A stretch of DNA of 64,000 nucleotides from Tipula vernalis. Lineage: Eukaryota; Arthropoda; Insecta; Diptera; Tipulidae. How positions within the stretch are numbered: the stretch's first letter is position 1; each line of letters starts with the position of its first letter. The position numbers and the translations under genes are program-made. The notes below the pieces were generated by a model. It ran no database searches, was not told the DNA's origin, and saw nothing but the letters and a program-made list of their open reading frames with translations. Positions 1 through 10,539 of this stretch are shown here, one piece after another. The stretch covers positions 91,116,311-91,180,310 of the forward strand of contig OY282560.1 of the NCBI GenBank assembly GCA_958295665.1, given 5' to 3'.

Positions 1-93
1 TTGCAAACAGGAATTATCTTGTATTTAGTTTAATTTAACAAGAATTTTACTAAATTTCAGGTAACTACATTAAAAAATAAACCGTTGCAAAAA

Positions 94-425
94 TGCAACT
101 GGAATTCAAGTAATTTTTATTTTTACTGGATTTCTGGTAATAAAATTTACGAGATGTTCGTTAAATTTACTAGATATTCCATTTTATAGAGTAAAACTAA
201 CCATCTAGTATTTTTCTAGTAATTTTTTGTGCTAGATAATCACTAGAATTCCAGTATAATTAAAAATGTTACTGGAAATTAACTAGAAAATGGTCCAAAT
301 CTGGTTTTGATTGCAATTTCACTAGAAATCGGTTAAATCTATTTTTAAATTTAACTAGAAAATTCATATTTCTTGATTTTTAACTAGAAATTCACTGGAT
401 TTTCACTAGAATTTGCAAAACCAGA
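94..425. repeat. Degenerate ACTAGAA/ACTGGAA motif cluster
   Basis: About a dozen variants of ACTAGAAATT, ACTGGAATT and CTAGTAATTT recur within roughly 330 bases, for example near 241, 282, 329, 352, 382 and 406. They have no constant spacing and no open frame. The cluster could be an old minisatellite or a low-complexity repeat, and I do not recognise a family. Confidence 0.45.
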
Positions 426-804
426 TAATCAAATAGGCAATTATCGGATTTTTAATGAGCGTGATATTTGATCAAACTGGTGTTTGTTTGATTGTGTAAA
501 TTAATTAAATTTAATTTTTTGTTTTAAATAATAATAATTTAATATATATAAATGCTAGTTCTAAACCGTTTTATTTCGTTTTCGGTTGTTTATAAAATTA
601 CAGTATTTTTTTATTTTTTTTTATTTTATTTTTTTATTTATTTTCCGAAAAACGTACATTTTTATTTTGGAAAATATTAATAATTAATATTATAAATTTT
701 TTTCAACATAGTAATATTGTAATACAAAAATTTCAACGGATATTATAACATAATATAAAAATTAAATACATCAACTAAACTAATACAATAAAGTTAGTAA
801 TTAA
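426..804. other. AT-rich spacer, no gene seen
   Basis: Very AT-rich DNA with a T-rich run at about 605-645. No coding signature, RNA gene or recognisable repeat family is visible. The T-rich run could be the poly(A) tail of an old minus-strand retroposon, but nothing upstream of it supports that. Confidence 0.5.
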
Positions 805-841
805 CATCAATCAATCAAAGAACAATATGGTTCATTCTATA

Positions 842-3685
842 TTACTGAACAAACTCAGAAAGCAATAAATTTTTCACATTTGTTTTAAAGATACCTAATG
901 GCATAGACTTCCAATTATCCTCAAGGTCATTAAACAATTTTAATCCCCGATAGAAAAAACTACTTTGAGATATTTTATAAAAATATTGTGGTAAACGAAA
1001 ATGAGCTGCAGGTCTGTTAGCGCGTTTGGTTATCTCATAATTAGTAATTAAAACATTATTACTTTTAATCATATTATACTTAAGTTTATAAACCAATAGG
1101 ATAAATTCATATTCTACCATCTGCGATATTGGTAACAGTCGATTGGAATAAAGGAAAATGGTAGGTGTTCTCATGTCAATATTCTTGATTGCCTTTAAAG
1201 CTTGGTTTTGGTATATTTGTAATTCTTTTACTTTAGTACTACCTGCTGATCCCCAAATTTGAATCAAATAAAGTAAACGGGAGTGAACAAATGAATAGTA
1301 GCAGTTCATTGCAACTTGCTGGTTTGTAATATATTTTCCAATACGTCGAAAGACAGCTACGTACGGCGCCAGCTTTTGCTTTATGGAGTTTATGTGAATC
1401 GTCCAGTTTAAGTTATAGCAAAGATTCAGTCCTAGGTAACAAATAATATCTACTCTAGAGATTTTTTCCAAATCCAGAGAAATTTCCCTAAAATCGTCAA
1501 ACAGTTTTTTCTTTACAGAGAAGATTATGAATTTAGTTTTAGATTTATTAAGGCAAAGCTTATTAGCGAGAAAAAAGCTATTTAAGATTTTTAAATCGGT
1601 TTCCATCTGTAATTGTAGGCCTTCTCTACTCAAAGCATCATATGTAATTACCGCATCATCCGCAAAAAGTTGAAGTTTGCCAGATAAATTGAGCAAGAAA
1701 ACATCATTGATGTAGATATTAAATAATAATGGACCTAAGATAGAGCCTTGAGGTACTCCTCACTTTAGAAATAGTTCTTCGGACTTATATTTTCCCATTT
1801 GAACATAATGTTTACGATTAAGTAAGTAATCTTCAAGAAGCGAAAGAGCGCTATCAATCACGCCAAGGCTACTTAATTTCTTTAATAAAATGTTATGATC
1901 TATGCAGTCAAAAGCTTTGGCTAAGTCAATGAAAATGCAAGACGTAAATTTCCTAGCTTCAAGGTTATTGTAAATATTTTCTAATAAGTTTAAAATAGCA
2001 GAAAGCGTACTGCTATTTCTTTGAAAGCCAAATTGATTAGAACTAATTAATTGATTGTTGTCTAAATAAAGTTGTAACCTTTTATGGATAATCTTTTCAA
2101 AAATTTTTGAAAATGTTGGAAGAACGGATATCGGTCTGTAATTATTAATGTCTTGCTTAGACCCTGATTTAAATATCGGAGTAATACGAGCAATTTTCAA
2201 CTCATTGGGCAGCTTGTTCATTAGGATTGTTTCATTTATACCAGTACATATTATAGGTGTTATTTTAAAATTAAATTTCTTAATAAGTTTTACCGATATG
2301 GAGTCCCAACCCATTGAGCTGGAAGAATCTAAGCAAGATATGATTGAATTAACTTCTTCGTAGTCCGTAACTTCAAAATTGCGCAGCATGCTATTTACAT
2401 TACGATTCACTAAAATATTAGGGCTAGTATTACAGGAAAACACACCAATATCATTGAAATATTTGTTGAAATTATTTACAACTTCCCTTTGATTTGTGAT
2501 CAATTTACCATCCATATTTAAATTGATTGGTTCTTCAAATTTCGCATTACGATTTTGCAAGACTTCATTTATCAATGACCACATTTTCTTAGGAGATCGC
2601 AAACTATCTTCTAATGTTTTGGTATAATAATCCCTTTTTAATTTCACTACCATATCGTAAGACTGCTTTTTAAGATTCTTGAACTTTGCTCTAAAATAAA
2701 AGTTATTAGGATATTTTTTTTTAAGTTTTTGAAATTTTGTCCGACATTTAATGATTTGCTTAAGTTCATTTGTAAACCAAGGCTTGTTGTATGTATACAA
2801 ATTTAATACACGCTCTACATTCGTAGTGTTCTTATCAACTAAACTAATTAATGATAGATAGAAATTTTGAAATGATGTGTTATTAACATCTAAAGTGTCC
2901 ACGTAAGTATCTATGTTTTGCTGGTTAAGAAGTGTTAACTGTTTGGTGACCCGCATCCGTTTGATACGAGCTGCACAACGAATCAATAAATATTCGTGAT
3001 CACTCAGATCAGTGGGGGAAATGAGGATATGAAATTGATGCGGAGTTGACGAGAGAACATGATCTATGATGGTACTGTTACTGTTAGAAAATCGGGTAGA
3101 ATATTTTTTATGAATTTTGTTTTTAATTTTAAATGAATACATTTCTAAAGTTGTTTTGTAATCGATAATATCACTTTCATCTTCGTTTAAGATATTCAGA
3201 TTAAAATCGCCAATAATAATGCTCTGTTTATATTGGTCTAATATAGAACCAAAATAACTTAAGAAAGAAGATAACTCGGTGTGTGGCGGTCTATAAACGC
3301 CTATAATATTAAATCTAAGCTTTGGAGAATGAATGATTAAAAAATCATTTTCCATGTACGTTTTACTGCATTTATATTTGAAATCAAGCCCGATATTTAC
3401 GAAGATTGTAATGCCACCGCCATCTCTATGTTCACGTGTTATGTGAAATGATTTATAATTTTCTAAATTTATGAATTCAGTCTGATAATTGTGAAGAAAA
3501 ATTTCTGTTAGTATTATAACATCTATTTTCTGATTAAGTGTAAACAGAAATTGCTCGAGACGTTCCATTTTGTTCTCCAATCTATTGATGTTTATGTATA
3601 AGATGTTAATACCTAAAATTATATTTAATTTACTATTGATACTAAATTCATTTAAATTCAAATAATATTTATCTTGTTCATTCAT
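842..3685 (-). pseudogene. LINE ORF2: endonuclease and reverse transcriptase, one nonsense codon
   Basis: One reading frame of about 947 codons encodes an exonuclease-endonuclease-phosphatase domain followed by a reverse transcriptase, which would nick target DNA and copy the LINE RNA into it. The endonuclease (about residues 20-235) shows the GDFNLN, IIDHVLS and SDH motifs. The RT shows NNYRPISVL near residue 525, FIDLAKAFDCIDH near 597, GVPQGSILGP just after residue 642, and FADDA with the catalytic aspartates near 675. A TGA at 1760-1762 interrupts the frame immediately before GVPQGS, where related proteins often carry Cys or Arg, so one base change could explain it. The frame is otherwise open to the TAA at 842. 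ORF1 lies 37 bases upstream. The stop is seen directly; loss of function is inferred. Confidence 0.88.
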
Positions 3686-3722
3686 TATATTAATAATATC
3701 GCAGAAATACGACGCTGAGCAG

Positions 3723-4487
3723 TTACGCAGTTAACTTGGTGATGTCATCATTTGATTCGATTGCTATTGAACGGTCACCTTCTTTGATGCGTGCGAAAAT
3801 TTTACCACTACGAAACCAGACATGCGCAATTTTTTTATCTCTCTTTAGATGATTTAATGTTTTTATTAGTTTAACATTGGTTGTCGTCATCCTTTCATTA
3901 ACCAAAATTTGTTTGTTGTTTTGTTGATTAGGGAACAGCTGATCAAGATATAATGGACCATTTTTCCGTAATTTCAACAAAAAGTCTGATTTAATTGAAT
4001 GGGATTTAAATGTTACAATGATGTGCATAAACGTTTTGGTTCCCGTATTGACTCGATCTATAACATTAATTTGTTTTTTGTACGATTGGACGATATTATT
4101 GATGTCGAATTGAAGTAACTGGCTGAGTTTGTCAACTACATCATCAACTTTGTAATCTAAAGATGGAAATCCGCTTATTACAATGTCATTTTGGAGCTGT
4201 TGTTGTTTTAAAACTGCTACTTCGTTTTCTAATGACTGGATTTGAGAATTACACATTTCAACTTTATTATCCAATTGGTCGATATTTACTTTAACACCCG
4301 ATAATTCTTTACCAAGTGAGCAAACGGTGTCATTCAGCGTATCAAATTTTTTGGAAAGTACGGTTTCCGAAGCATTAATTTTATCTAAAATGGCTTTGTT
4401 GACAGCAAGAATGTCTTTCATAGTAGGGTTTTCCAATTGAAATACCTCGGTTAATTTTGAAGAACTGCGCGTTATTGGTAAAGCCAT
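3723..4487 (-). CDS. LINE ORF1: coiled-coil, FP25K-like RNA-binding protein
   Basis: A 254-residue intact ORF precedes ORF2 of the same LINE. Residues about 25-95 form a heptad-rich, probably coiled-coil segment (LGKELSGVKVNIDQLDNKVE region). From about residue 100 the protein shows NDIVISGFP and later VNERMTTTN, with HVWFRSGKIFARIKEGDRS near the C-terminus. From memory, this matches the fold shared by baculovirus FP25K-type proteins and ORF1 products of several arthropod CR1-like LINEs. Such ORF1 proteins bind and chaperone the LINE RNA as oligomers. I see no PHD finger or zinc knuckle. The start ATG is in good context and no longer in-frame extension is evident. The coding assignment is firm, the domain name moderately so. 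Confidence 0.8.
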   Translation of the reverse strand: MALPITRSSSKLTEVFQLENPTMKDILAVNKAILDKINASETVLSKKFDTLNDTVCSLGKELSGVKVNIDQLDNKVEMCNSQIQSLENEVAVLKQQQLQNDIVISGFPSLDYKVDDVVDKLSQLLQFDINNIVQSYKKQINVIDRVNTGTKTFMHIIVTFKSHSIKSDFLLKLRKNGPLYLDQLFPNQQNNKQILVNERMTTTNVKLIKTLNHLKRDKKIAHVWFRSGKIFARIKEGDRSIAIESNDDITKLTA

Positions 4488-4560
4488 TTAGATATTATAA
4501 AATTAGCACAGCAGAAATTACAGACAGTCTCACTACACGGTTGGTTTAAATTTACAGTTA

Positions 4561-4941
4561 GGTTTATCACGACACTTTTTGGTAGCCACAAGATTTACTT
4601 AGGATTATAATTATGAAAATCACTACTTGTATAAAATTAACTTGTTTTTTGTTATATAATTAACTTAATATTAATCGAATATTGAAACTCGATATTTATA
4701 TAGGCGATTTTATTTTTATTAATTTTTTTGTTTTTTTTTTTGTGTTTATGGCATCACAAATAATCACAGACGATTTTAAGATATTATAACTTAATTAAAT
4801 TAGCCACTGTCTCAATTCTAAAATTTGCGTAATTAAATAACTTTATCACTTATTTAAATAATTTGGTAACCAAACTTATATTATATCACTATTATTTATT
4901 TAAATTTTAATTTATTTCTTTATTGTATTATTAAAATAAAA
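4561..4941. other. AT-rich spacer between LINE and CACTA-like element
   Basis: Unstructured AT-rich DNA. It may include the LINE 5' untranslated region. No ORF, RNA gene or repeat is recognised. Confidence 0.45.
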
Positions 4942-5295
4942 CACTGAACAAAAGGAGTGTTTGGAAACTATTTGTGGCTAAATATCGAATGTTTGGGATG
5001 AACACAAATAATTTATATTAAATTATTCTTATTGGATACAATTAATTATTGTTAGTAACAATCATTTAATAATCAACGTAAACAATTTATTTCAAATAGT
5101 AGTGGTGTCAAATAATTCAAAGTGTCTTGCAAACTGTTTGAGTGTTTCCAAAGCACACTTTAATAAAGAAATTAAATATGGTAGCCATAAACAGTCAAAA
5201 CGTTATCCTCAAACACTTAAAATGTTTGTGATAAACACATTGTCAATGTATTGTTTGGTGGCTTCTTATTTCCTATAAACAATTCATGTTTGTGT
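4942..5295. repeat. Left subterminal AGTGTTTG repeats of the CACTA-like element
   Basis: Variants of AGTGTTTGG or AATGTTTGTG occur near 4955, 4988, 5138, 5150, 5221, 5251 and 5287, with inverted copies (CAAACACTT) near 5210 and 5233. The same words recur inverted at 9755-9905. In CACTA elements such arrays bind the transposase. Confidence 0.6.
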
Positions 5296-5632
5296 GCGAC
5301 AAAAAGAACTGTTTTATAAATAATTTAACAAGTTAAAACATATTTTTGCAGAGTTCGTGGTAAATGGATGTGTGTGATAAAAGAAATTCTCTAAAATAAA
5401 ATTTAATTATAAAAATTTAAAGTGTGTGTATTGAAAAGTACATATATACTTATATTATTTACCTGAGTTTAGTGCGGGTGTACATAACATTGTATAAGAA
5501 AATTATTACGTGAATTTGTATTCACAGTTCTCATTCGAGAAACGAGACGTGTTTTATTGGAAGTTGGAAGTGAAAAATTAGCCAAATAAAATAAGATATA
5601 GTGAGTATTTTACTGCACATATTATATTTCAG

Positions 5633-7643
5633 AGGCGATACAGGCACAACCAAAACTAGAAATAATACCGGTTTCCGGAGTAGGTACATTTACTTATGAA
5701 ATATTTCATAATGCGGGTATTTTAAATAACTTAAATTTTTTGGAATGGTTTATAAATTAAATAAACAAATTATTTTCGCTAGTTCGCTCTCACTTTAATA
5801 TCACAAATGATTTTAAATTTACACTCGAAAGTGGTGCTGAAATAAAACCTGTATTTTTCGTTCCGTATGTACAGAGGTACCAACAGAATTTAATATTAGC
5901 AGTTTATGAAAATCACATTATAAATAAGAAGAAAGAAGTATTTCTGAAATTGCTGCTCAAGAAATTACAGAGAATGTTGTTTCAGAAACAACTGCAAGTT
6001 CGGATAATTTCGGTGCAATTGTCATATGTGAAGAAAATCAAATTACAAACATCATCGATGATCGAGATTCCCTTGTTTTAGATTTAGGTAATGAAGGCCC
6101 TGGATCAAAAATTTAAACAACTATATCTTGCTTAGGTGAAATTGAATTTTTAGATTTTCACGAAAATAATGCCATAATTAACAACGACAAATACAATAAT
6201 AATGTAATTAAGACCATTAATTATTTAATCCACTATTTCCTATTAAAAATTGTATATGTATTTAAATTTTATATAGGAGATCCATGCTCTCCTTTCCAAG
6301 TCAGCACCAGAAGTTATTGCAAAATATATCAAAAACCCAGCTTCTTTGGATAATAGTGACAAAATCAAGGTCTCCAAAATCATCATACACAATATTTTGG
6401 ATAATAATCCTCAAACTGTGTAAGTGTTTAGAAATTATAATTTATAGATCTAATATTATTATTTTTTGTTAATTATTGAACTATACGTTTAAGGTTGAGT
6501 AGAGCTGATTTCAACAACTTAACTGATAACTTGTTGGATATTTTCAATAAATGCACTGAATGCAAAAGTGTGTACTACACCCCAGCTGAAAACGGACGTG
6601 CGGCAAGAGGAAAGTAATTCGACGCATATTATAACAAGAAAAATTTGTTATCTCGAGCTGGTGTAATAACTAGGAGGAAGTTATCTTTCAAAAATAAAGC
6701 TGAATTACCACAAGAATCTGAAAGTGAGCAAACAGAAGACGAAAGCAACAGTATACTGAATTTTTAGAAAATAATATCAGTCCGTGGAATGAAGTGGTAC
6801 AACATTGGAAAAATACACACAAAACGTGAATTTTAATACTAAACTCAAAAATTAGCACAATGGAATATTTAAATAAATTTTTATGTTTGCTTGAACCTAA
6901 AGGATTGGAATTGGTATACTTAAGTATAACAAACTAAATATTTATGCTAATTTTTTTTTTGTTTTAAATTCAATGATAGTTTGAAATTGATACGAAGCTA
7001 AGATTGGGGAAATAGCGGACAAAATTATAACAAAGGTTAAAGGTTTCAAAAGTCCAACTGTTAAGAAATATCTGGACATATTGACAAATAGTATGTAAAA
7101 CATTTTACTAAGTTTTTAAGTTATTTCGAGTTTATATTAACAATTTTTTTTTATTTTTTTATTTACTAAATAGATTTACAAGCAAAAAGAGCAATTTCTT
7201 TATTACTGTTACCACACGTTACTCCAACTTATTTTACTGCTTGAAAGAAAAAACCCAGCAAATTAGAGGCACAAGAGAGTTTTATTCAACATTTTCAGGT
7301 ACATTACAAATCCATGATCCATGAAACAAATTTTCTTATTATAGTCTGAAGCCGAAGCTGAAAAAACTCAGGGAAAATTTCAGCAACCAAGGATTTTATT
7401 ATTGGGTGATCTTATAAATCCCACGGCAGCAATCTCACTTGCTGCGGTAAAATGATTTACACAGAGTGTACGTTAGCCGCATTTAAGACATGTTTTAATA
7501 TTTTTTGCGGTTTAAACATTTCTTACCCCGAAGAATCACAACATATTTGGATACTTGTTGAACAACTCTTTTTTAATTTTAATATTTCCAAAACAGTTTT
7601 TCCTAACATCGATTTACTAATCAAATCTTTAAAAGGCGCCTAA
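5633..7643 (+). pseudogene. Decayed multi-exon gene of an expanded insect family, inside the CACTA-like element
   Basis: Exon-like blocks are separated by short introns with proper GT-AG ends: introns at 6420-6493 (GTAAGT donor), 6914-6979, 7091-7173 and 7299-7344, with exons 6277-6419, 6494-6913, 6980-7090, 7174-7298 and 7345-7643. An acceptor at 5630-5632 opens an upstream coding-like block. Readable pieces include EIHALLSKSAPEVIAKYIKN, IADKIITKVKGFKSPTVKKY and, in the last block, PRILLLGDLINPTAA followed by SYPEESQHIWILVEQLFFNF. From memory, these resemble a large family of uncharacterised, sometimes SAM-domain-containing proteins amplified in insect and cnidarian genomes. Several stops (TAA after ARGK in the second exon, a TGA after NTHKT) and frameshifts (near 7015 and 7450) show decay. 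The function is unknown. It may be the accessory protein of the transposon. Confidence 0.6.
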
Positions 7644-7659
7644 AACATCCTAATTTACA

Positions 7660-8927
7660 ATGATCACTTTTAATATTTGCAAAGTAGCATTTCCAACAGT
7701 TAATTTTTATATAAATCATTTGAACAATCACAATTTCGTGGAACTTAATTGTCCATTTAGTAAATGTGCCAGAAAATACTCATATACATTTTATTTAAAA
7801 TTTCATTTAAATAGATATCATTTAAGAAAACCAGATCCAAAAAATAAAAATGAATTACAGGTAAACCTCGTTTAACGAACCCTAGAATAACGAATCCTCG
7901 AATTAACGAACATCCAAAATTGTTGATAAATCTCGTATTACGAACTTCAAAACTCGAATATTATTATAAGTACAGTTTATGTACATAAATGGTAAAATTT
8001 TAGAAACCATACAAATATTTTTTCGCCAAAAATAGCACATACAACCATCCAAAATACATCAAAGTTAAATTAATTCCTTTCTTAATTCTTGGTGACAATT
8101 TGGGGTTAAATCAGATTTTAGGGTTTTCTGAAAGTTTCAATTCTAGAGTTTTTTTGTAGGATTTGTAAATACAGTAAAATACTCACCATCAAATTTTGTT
8201 CAGAAAATTCAGATTTTTTAAGAAATAAGATAAACTACCAACAAGATGTTGAGCAATATGATGTTGGAGTTACCGGCGTTAAAGAAAACTGCGTTTTTAA
8301 TGACATGTTAAATTTTCATGTGGTAGAAAATCTAAGTGCTGACATAATGTACGATATTATAGAAGGGATTGCTCATTATGATTTAATGGGAATTTTGAAA
8401 CAGTTTATTTTCGAAGACGGATTCTTTACTCTTGATATTTTTAACCAACGACTCAATTCTTTCGATTATGTAAAACAGTTAAATAAACCACCACAAATTA
8501 AGGAATCTACACTATTACATGGAAATAAATTAAAATATTCAGCGGCGGAGATGACTAATTTAATAATTCACCTTAATTGCATAATCGGAGATTTAGTACC
8601 ACGACAAATAAAATTTTGGAGGCTGTATTTAACTTTACGGGAAATTCTTATGGTTCTCACAATTCAAAAAGCTGACGCAAATTCTATTGGATTGTTAAAA
8701 AATTAAATTTTGCTGATCACCACGAGCAGTATTTATCGTTATTCGGAAAGCATTTAACGCCGAAATTCCATTTTTTAACTCACTATTCCAATATTATGAG
8801 AAGAATTGGACCAATTCGAAACATAAGCTCGATGCGGTTTGAAGCTAAGCATCAGGAATTGAAAGAAATTGGCAGAGTAAGCAAATGCCGAAAAAAATTG
8901 CTGTACACTTTAGCTTTGAGGAATTAA
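7660..8927 (+). pseudogene. C2H2-finger/transposase-like gene, internally deleted and frameshifted
   Basis: Exon 7660-7860 starts with an ATG only 17 bases after the preceding gene. It encodes one clear C2H2 zinc finger, CPFSKCARKYSYTFYLKFH plus NRYH (C-x4-C-x12-H-x4-H). The exon ends in a good donor (CAG/GTAAAC). After a 343-base intron the reading resumes at 8204 and continues through VTGVKENCVFNDMLNFHVVE, DIMYDIIEGIAHYDLMGIL and IGDLVP. A frameshift at about 8698-8706 moves it to LTPKFHFLTHY and RNISSMRFEAKHQELKE, ending in TAA at 8925-8927. From memory, this order matches the C-terminal half of a widespread zinc-finger/transposase-like insect family. The few hundred residues normally lying between finger and C-terminal half, probably with catalytic residues, are absent here. 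It is probably the transposase of the surrounding element. Confidence 0.64.
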
Positions 8928-9744
8928 TTAAAAATTTGTTATATATTATTTAATTATAACGAAATTAGTATTAAATGTCAGAGACCTAACGTTCAAAATA
9001 AAGGGATTCAAAGAGATGGAAAGTTCATATTTTTATGTTGTCAAGCACTAGAAACCGTAACATTTGATCCCCGCTTACAACTTTTTTTCGTAAAAATAAT
9101 TAATGAATTTAATTCCATTTTATTTGAAAAATTAGAAAATAGAAACATATATATAATCTGCTAAATTTTAAAGGTGAATTGGTTGTGAATAGCTTCTAGA
9201 AGCTTTTAGTTTTCTTTACCTTGGTAATATTTTATGTACTCGTATTATATAATTTTAATTCGTATTATCTATATTAATAAAATAAAATATCTTAAAATCA
9301 AAACTTAGTTTAGTTCATTCATTGCCAGATTTTTATTGTTCTGCCTGCTCCCAATAGTTGGCCATGGTTGTTCGATTTAACTTTTAATATTTACTGATGA
9401 TTATTAATGTATCTGCTTTGTATGTTATATTATATACTTAATAGTTAACAGACTCAAATTTTTTTTAATTAAATTTATATTAAAATTAAACATATTTTTG
9501 ATGTATTTGTTTTGAAAATATAGTATAGAATATTTTTAAAATAATTAAATAATAAATTATTATTCGTTAAATTTTTATTTTATTTTAATTTGAATCCATT
9601 TAATTACATAATTATTTAGCAGTATACTACAGCACTAAAATTAAGATTACTAGTGATAAATAATTCTTGTTAGCTACGAACTATTTATTCTGTTTATTAT
9701 AACCAATAAAGTATTAGCCACAAAAATTATATGTGCTTATAGGG
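8928..9744. other. AT-rich 3' interior of the CACTA-like element
   Basis: No ORF of note. A run of AT-rich sequence with AATAAA-type hexamers near 9280 could serve the preceding gene. No repeat family is recognised. Confidence 0.4.
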
Positions 9745-9953
9745 AAAAAGAGTTGTGTTTGACAAACACTAAGTATGACACACAAACATTAAAACAAACA
9801 TTTTGGGTTTTGTTACAAACGTTCAAATGTTAGTAAGTAAAATATTTTTAGTTTGCCTCAAATGATCACTAATTTACCACAAACACTTTATCCCAAACAC
9901 TTAGTCGTTTGCTGCTTAAAGTATTTATCACAAATGAATTTGTTTTTTGAGTG
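9745..9953. repeat. Right subterminal repeats and end of the CACTA-like element
   Basis: ACAAACACT/CCAAACACTT words recur near 9766, 9781, 9797, 9881 and 9894, mostly in the orientation opposite to the left-end set. They lead to the terminal TTTTTTGAGTG, the inverse of CACTCAAAAAA, which ends at 9953 and is followed by AA. Confidence 0.6.
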
Positions 9954-9977
9954 AAGTAGTTGTTCGTAAAGCACATC

Positions 9978-10539
9978 TGTTATGTTCCAGTATTGAACCT
10001 AACCTAAAAATAAATTAATTAATGTATTAAAATTATAATTATAAATCTTGTAATATTATATAAGAAAAAATACTTATCTTTAAGATATCGAAGTGGCCAT
10101 AATTTATGTATTATTAAATTCATATTTAATTACAATTTAGTTTTATTGTAAAAGTAAACAAAAACAATAATTTATATGTTTACTTAAACTTTGACGTTTA
10201 CCAAATGTTATAAAATTTGTATAACAGTTCGATAATAGCATAGTAGAACATAATAGCCACCTAGATTTAGGTATATGAAATAGCTTATAAAATAATCTTG
10301 TAAAAACATAAAATTATTTTCACTCTCTTTTGCATCGACCGTCAAAGGGTGTATATCGAAATAGATCGCCACGATTAGTGAGGTTAAAAAACACATTAAA
10401 ATAAAACTTGTATAAGTACCAAATAAAATTTGTTAACGCATTTAAAGTAAATTTAAGAGTTTTACTTAATTATTGGACCAACAATAAAACAATTAAATTA
10501 AATACAGTCCGCTACCATAAAAAGTTGTCGTTACAAACA
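9978..10539 (+). repeat. Probable 5' LTR of BEL/Pao element 1
   Basis: The end is fixed by the primer-binding site that starts at 10540, directly after TTACAAACA. The start is placed at TGTTATGTTCC (9978), which gives TG...CA ends and 562 bases. No 3' LTR exists to confirm it because the element is cut off at 16247. The segment is very AT-rich with several AATAAA words. The only long ORF inside it (minus, 10208-10396) is not convincing. Confidence 0.5.

Larger units (their letters stand above)
805..4560 (-). mobile_element. APE-type LINE (CR1/L2/Daphne-like group), nearly full length
   Basis: This minus-strand non-LTR retrotransposon has two ORFs in the usual order: ORF1 at 3723-4487 and the endonuclease/reverse transcriptase ORF2 at 842-3685. 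They are separated by 37 bases. Only about 22 bases after the ORF2 stop, the minus strand reads TTGATTGATTGA (807-818). A short tandem-repeat tail instead of poly(A) is typical of the CR1/L2 group. The 5' end is not defined and lies somewhere above 4487. The element is broken by a single in-frame TGA in ORF2, so it looks young. The group assignment rests on the apurinic-type endonuclease, the FP-like ORF1 and the tail; the exact clade is uncertain. Confidence 0.8.
4942..9953 (+). mobile_element. CACTA-like (EnSpm-type) DNA transposon carrying two decayed genes
   Basis: The left end reads CACTGAACAAAAGGAGTG from 4942. The reverse complement of the right end (to 9953) reads CACTCAAAAAACAAAT. 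Terminal CACT plus a matching A-rich stretch is the hallmark of CACTA elements, and the flanking dinucleotide is AA on both sides, compatible with a 2-bp target duplication. Within about 350 bases of the left end and 230 bases of the right end, AGTGTTTG-type 8-9-mers recur, mostly in opposite orientations at the two ends, like CACTA subterminal transposase-binding repeats. The 5.0-kb interior holds a multi-exon pseudogene (5633-7643) and a zinc-finger/transposase-like pseudogene (7660-8927), both on the plus strand. The ends and genes are seen directly; the superfamily is inferred. Confidence 0.66.

Noticed and set aside
2148..2363. 71-codon plus-strand ORF
   Set aside because: It lies antisense to the LINE reverse transcriptase and has no recognisable content.
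6284..6472. 62-codon plus-strand ORF
   Set aside because: It is a wrong-frame reading of the exon 6277-6419 that also runs through its donor splice site.
7858..7960. Pogo/Tigger-like terminal repeat (GTAAACCTCGTTTAACGAAC)
   Set aside because: The words resemble a pogo-type end, but no inverted partner was found nearby and the position is better explained as a splice donor. A small insertion in the intron remains possible.
10208..10396. 62-codon minus-strand ORF
   Set aside because: It sits inside the presumed LTR, has hydrophobic low-complexity content and no family likeness.
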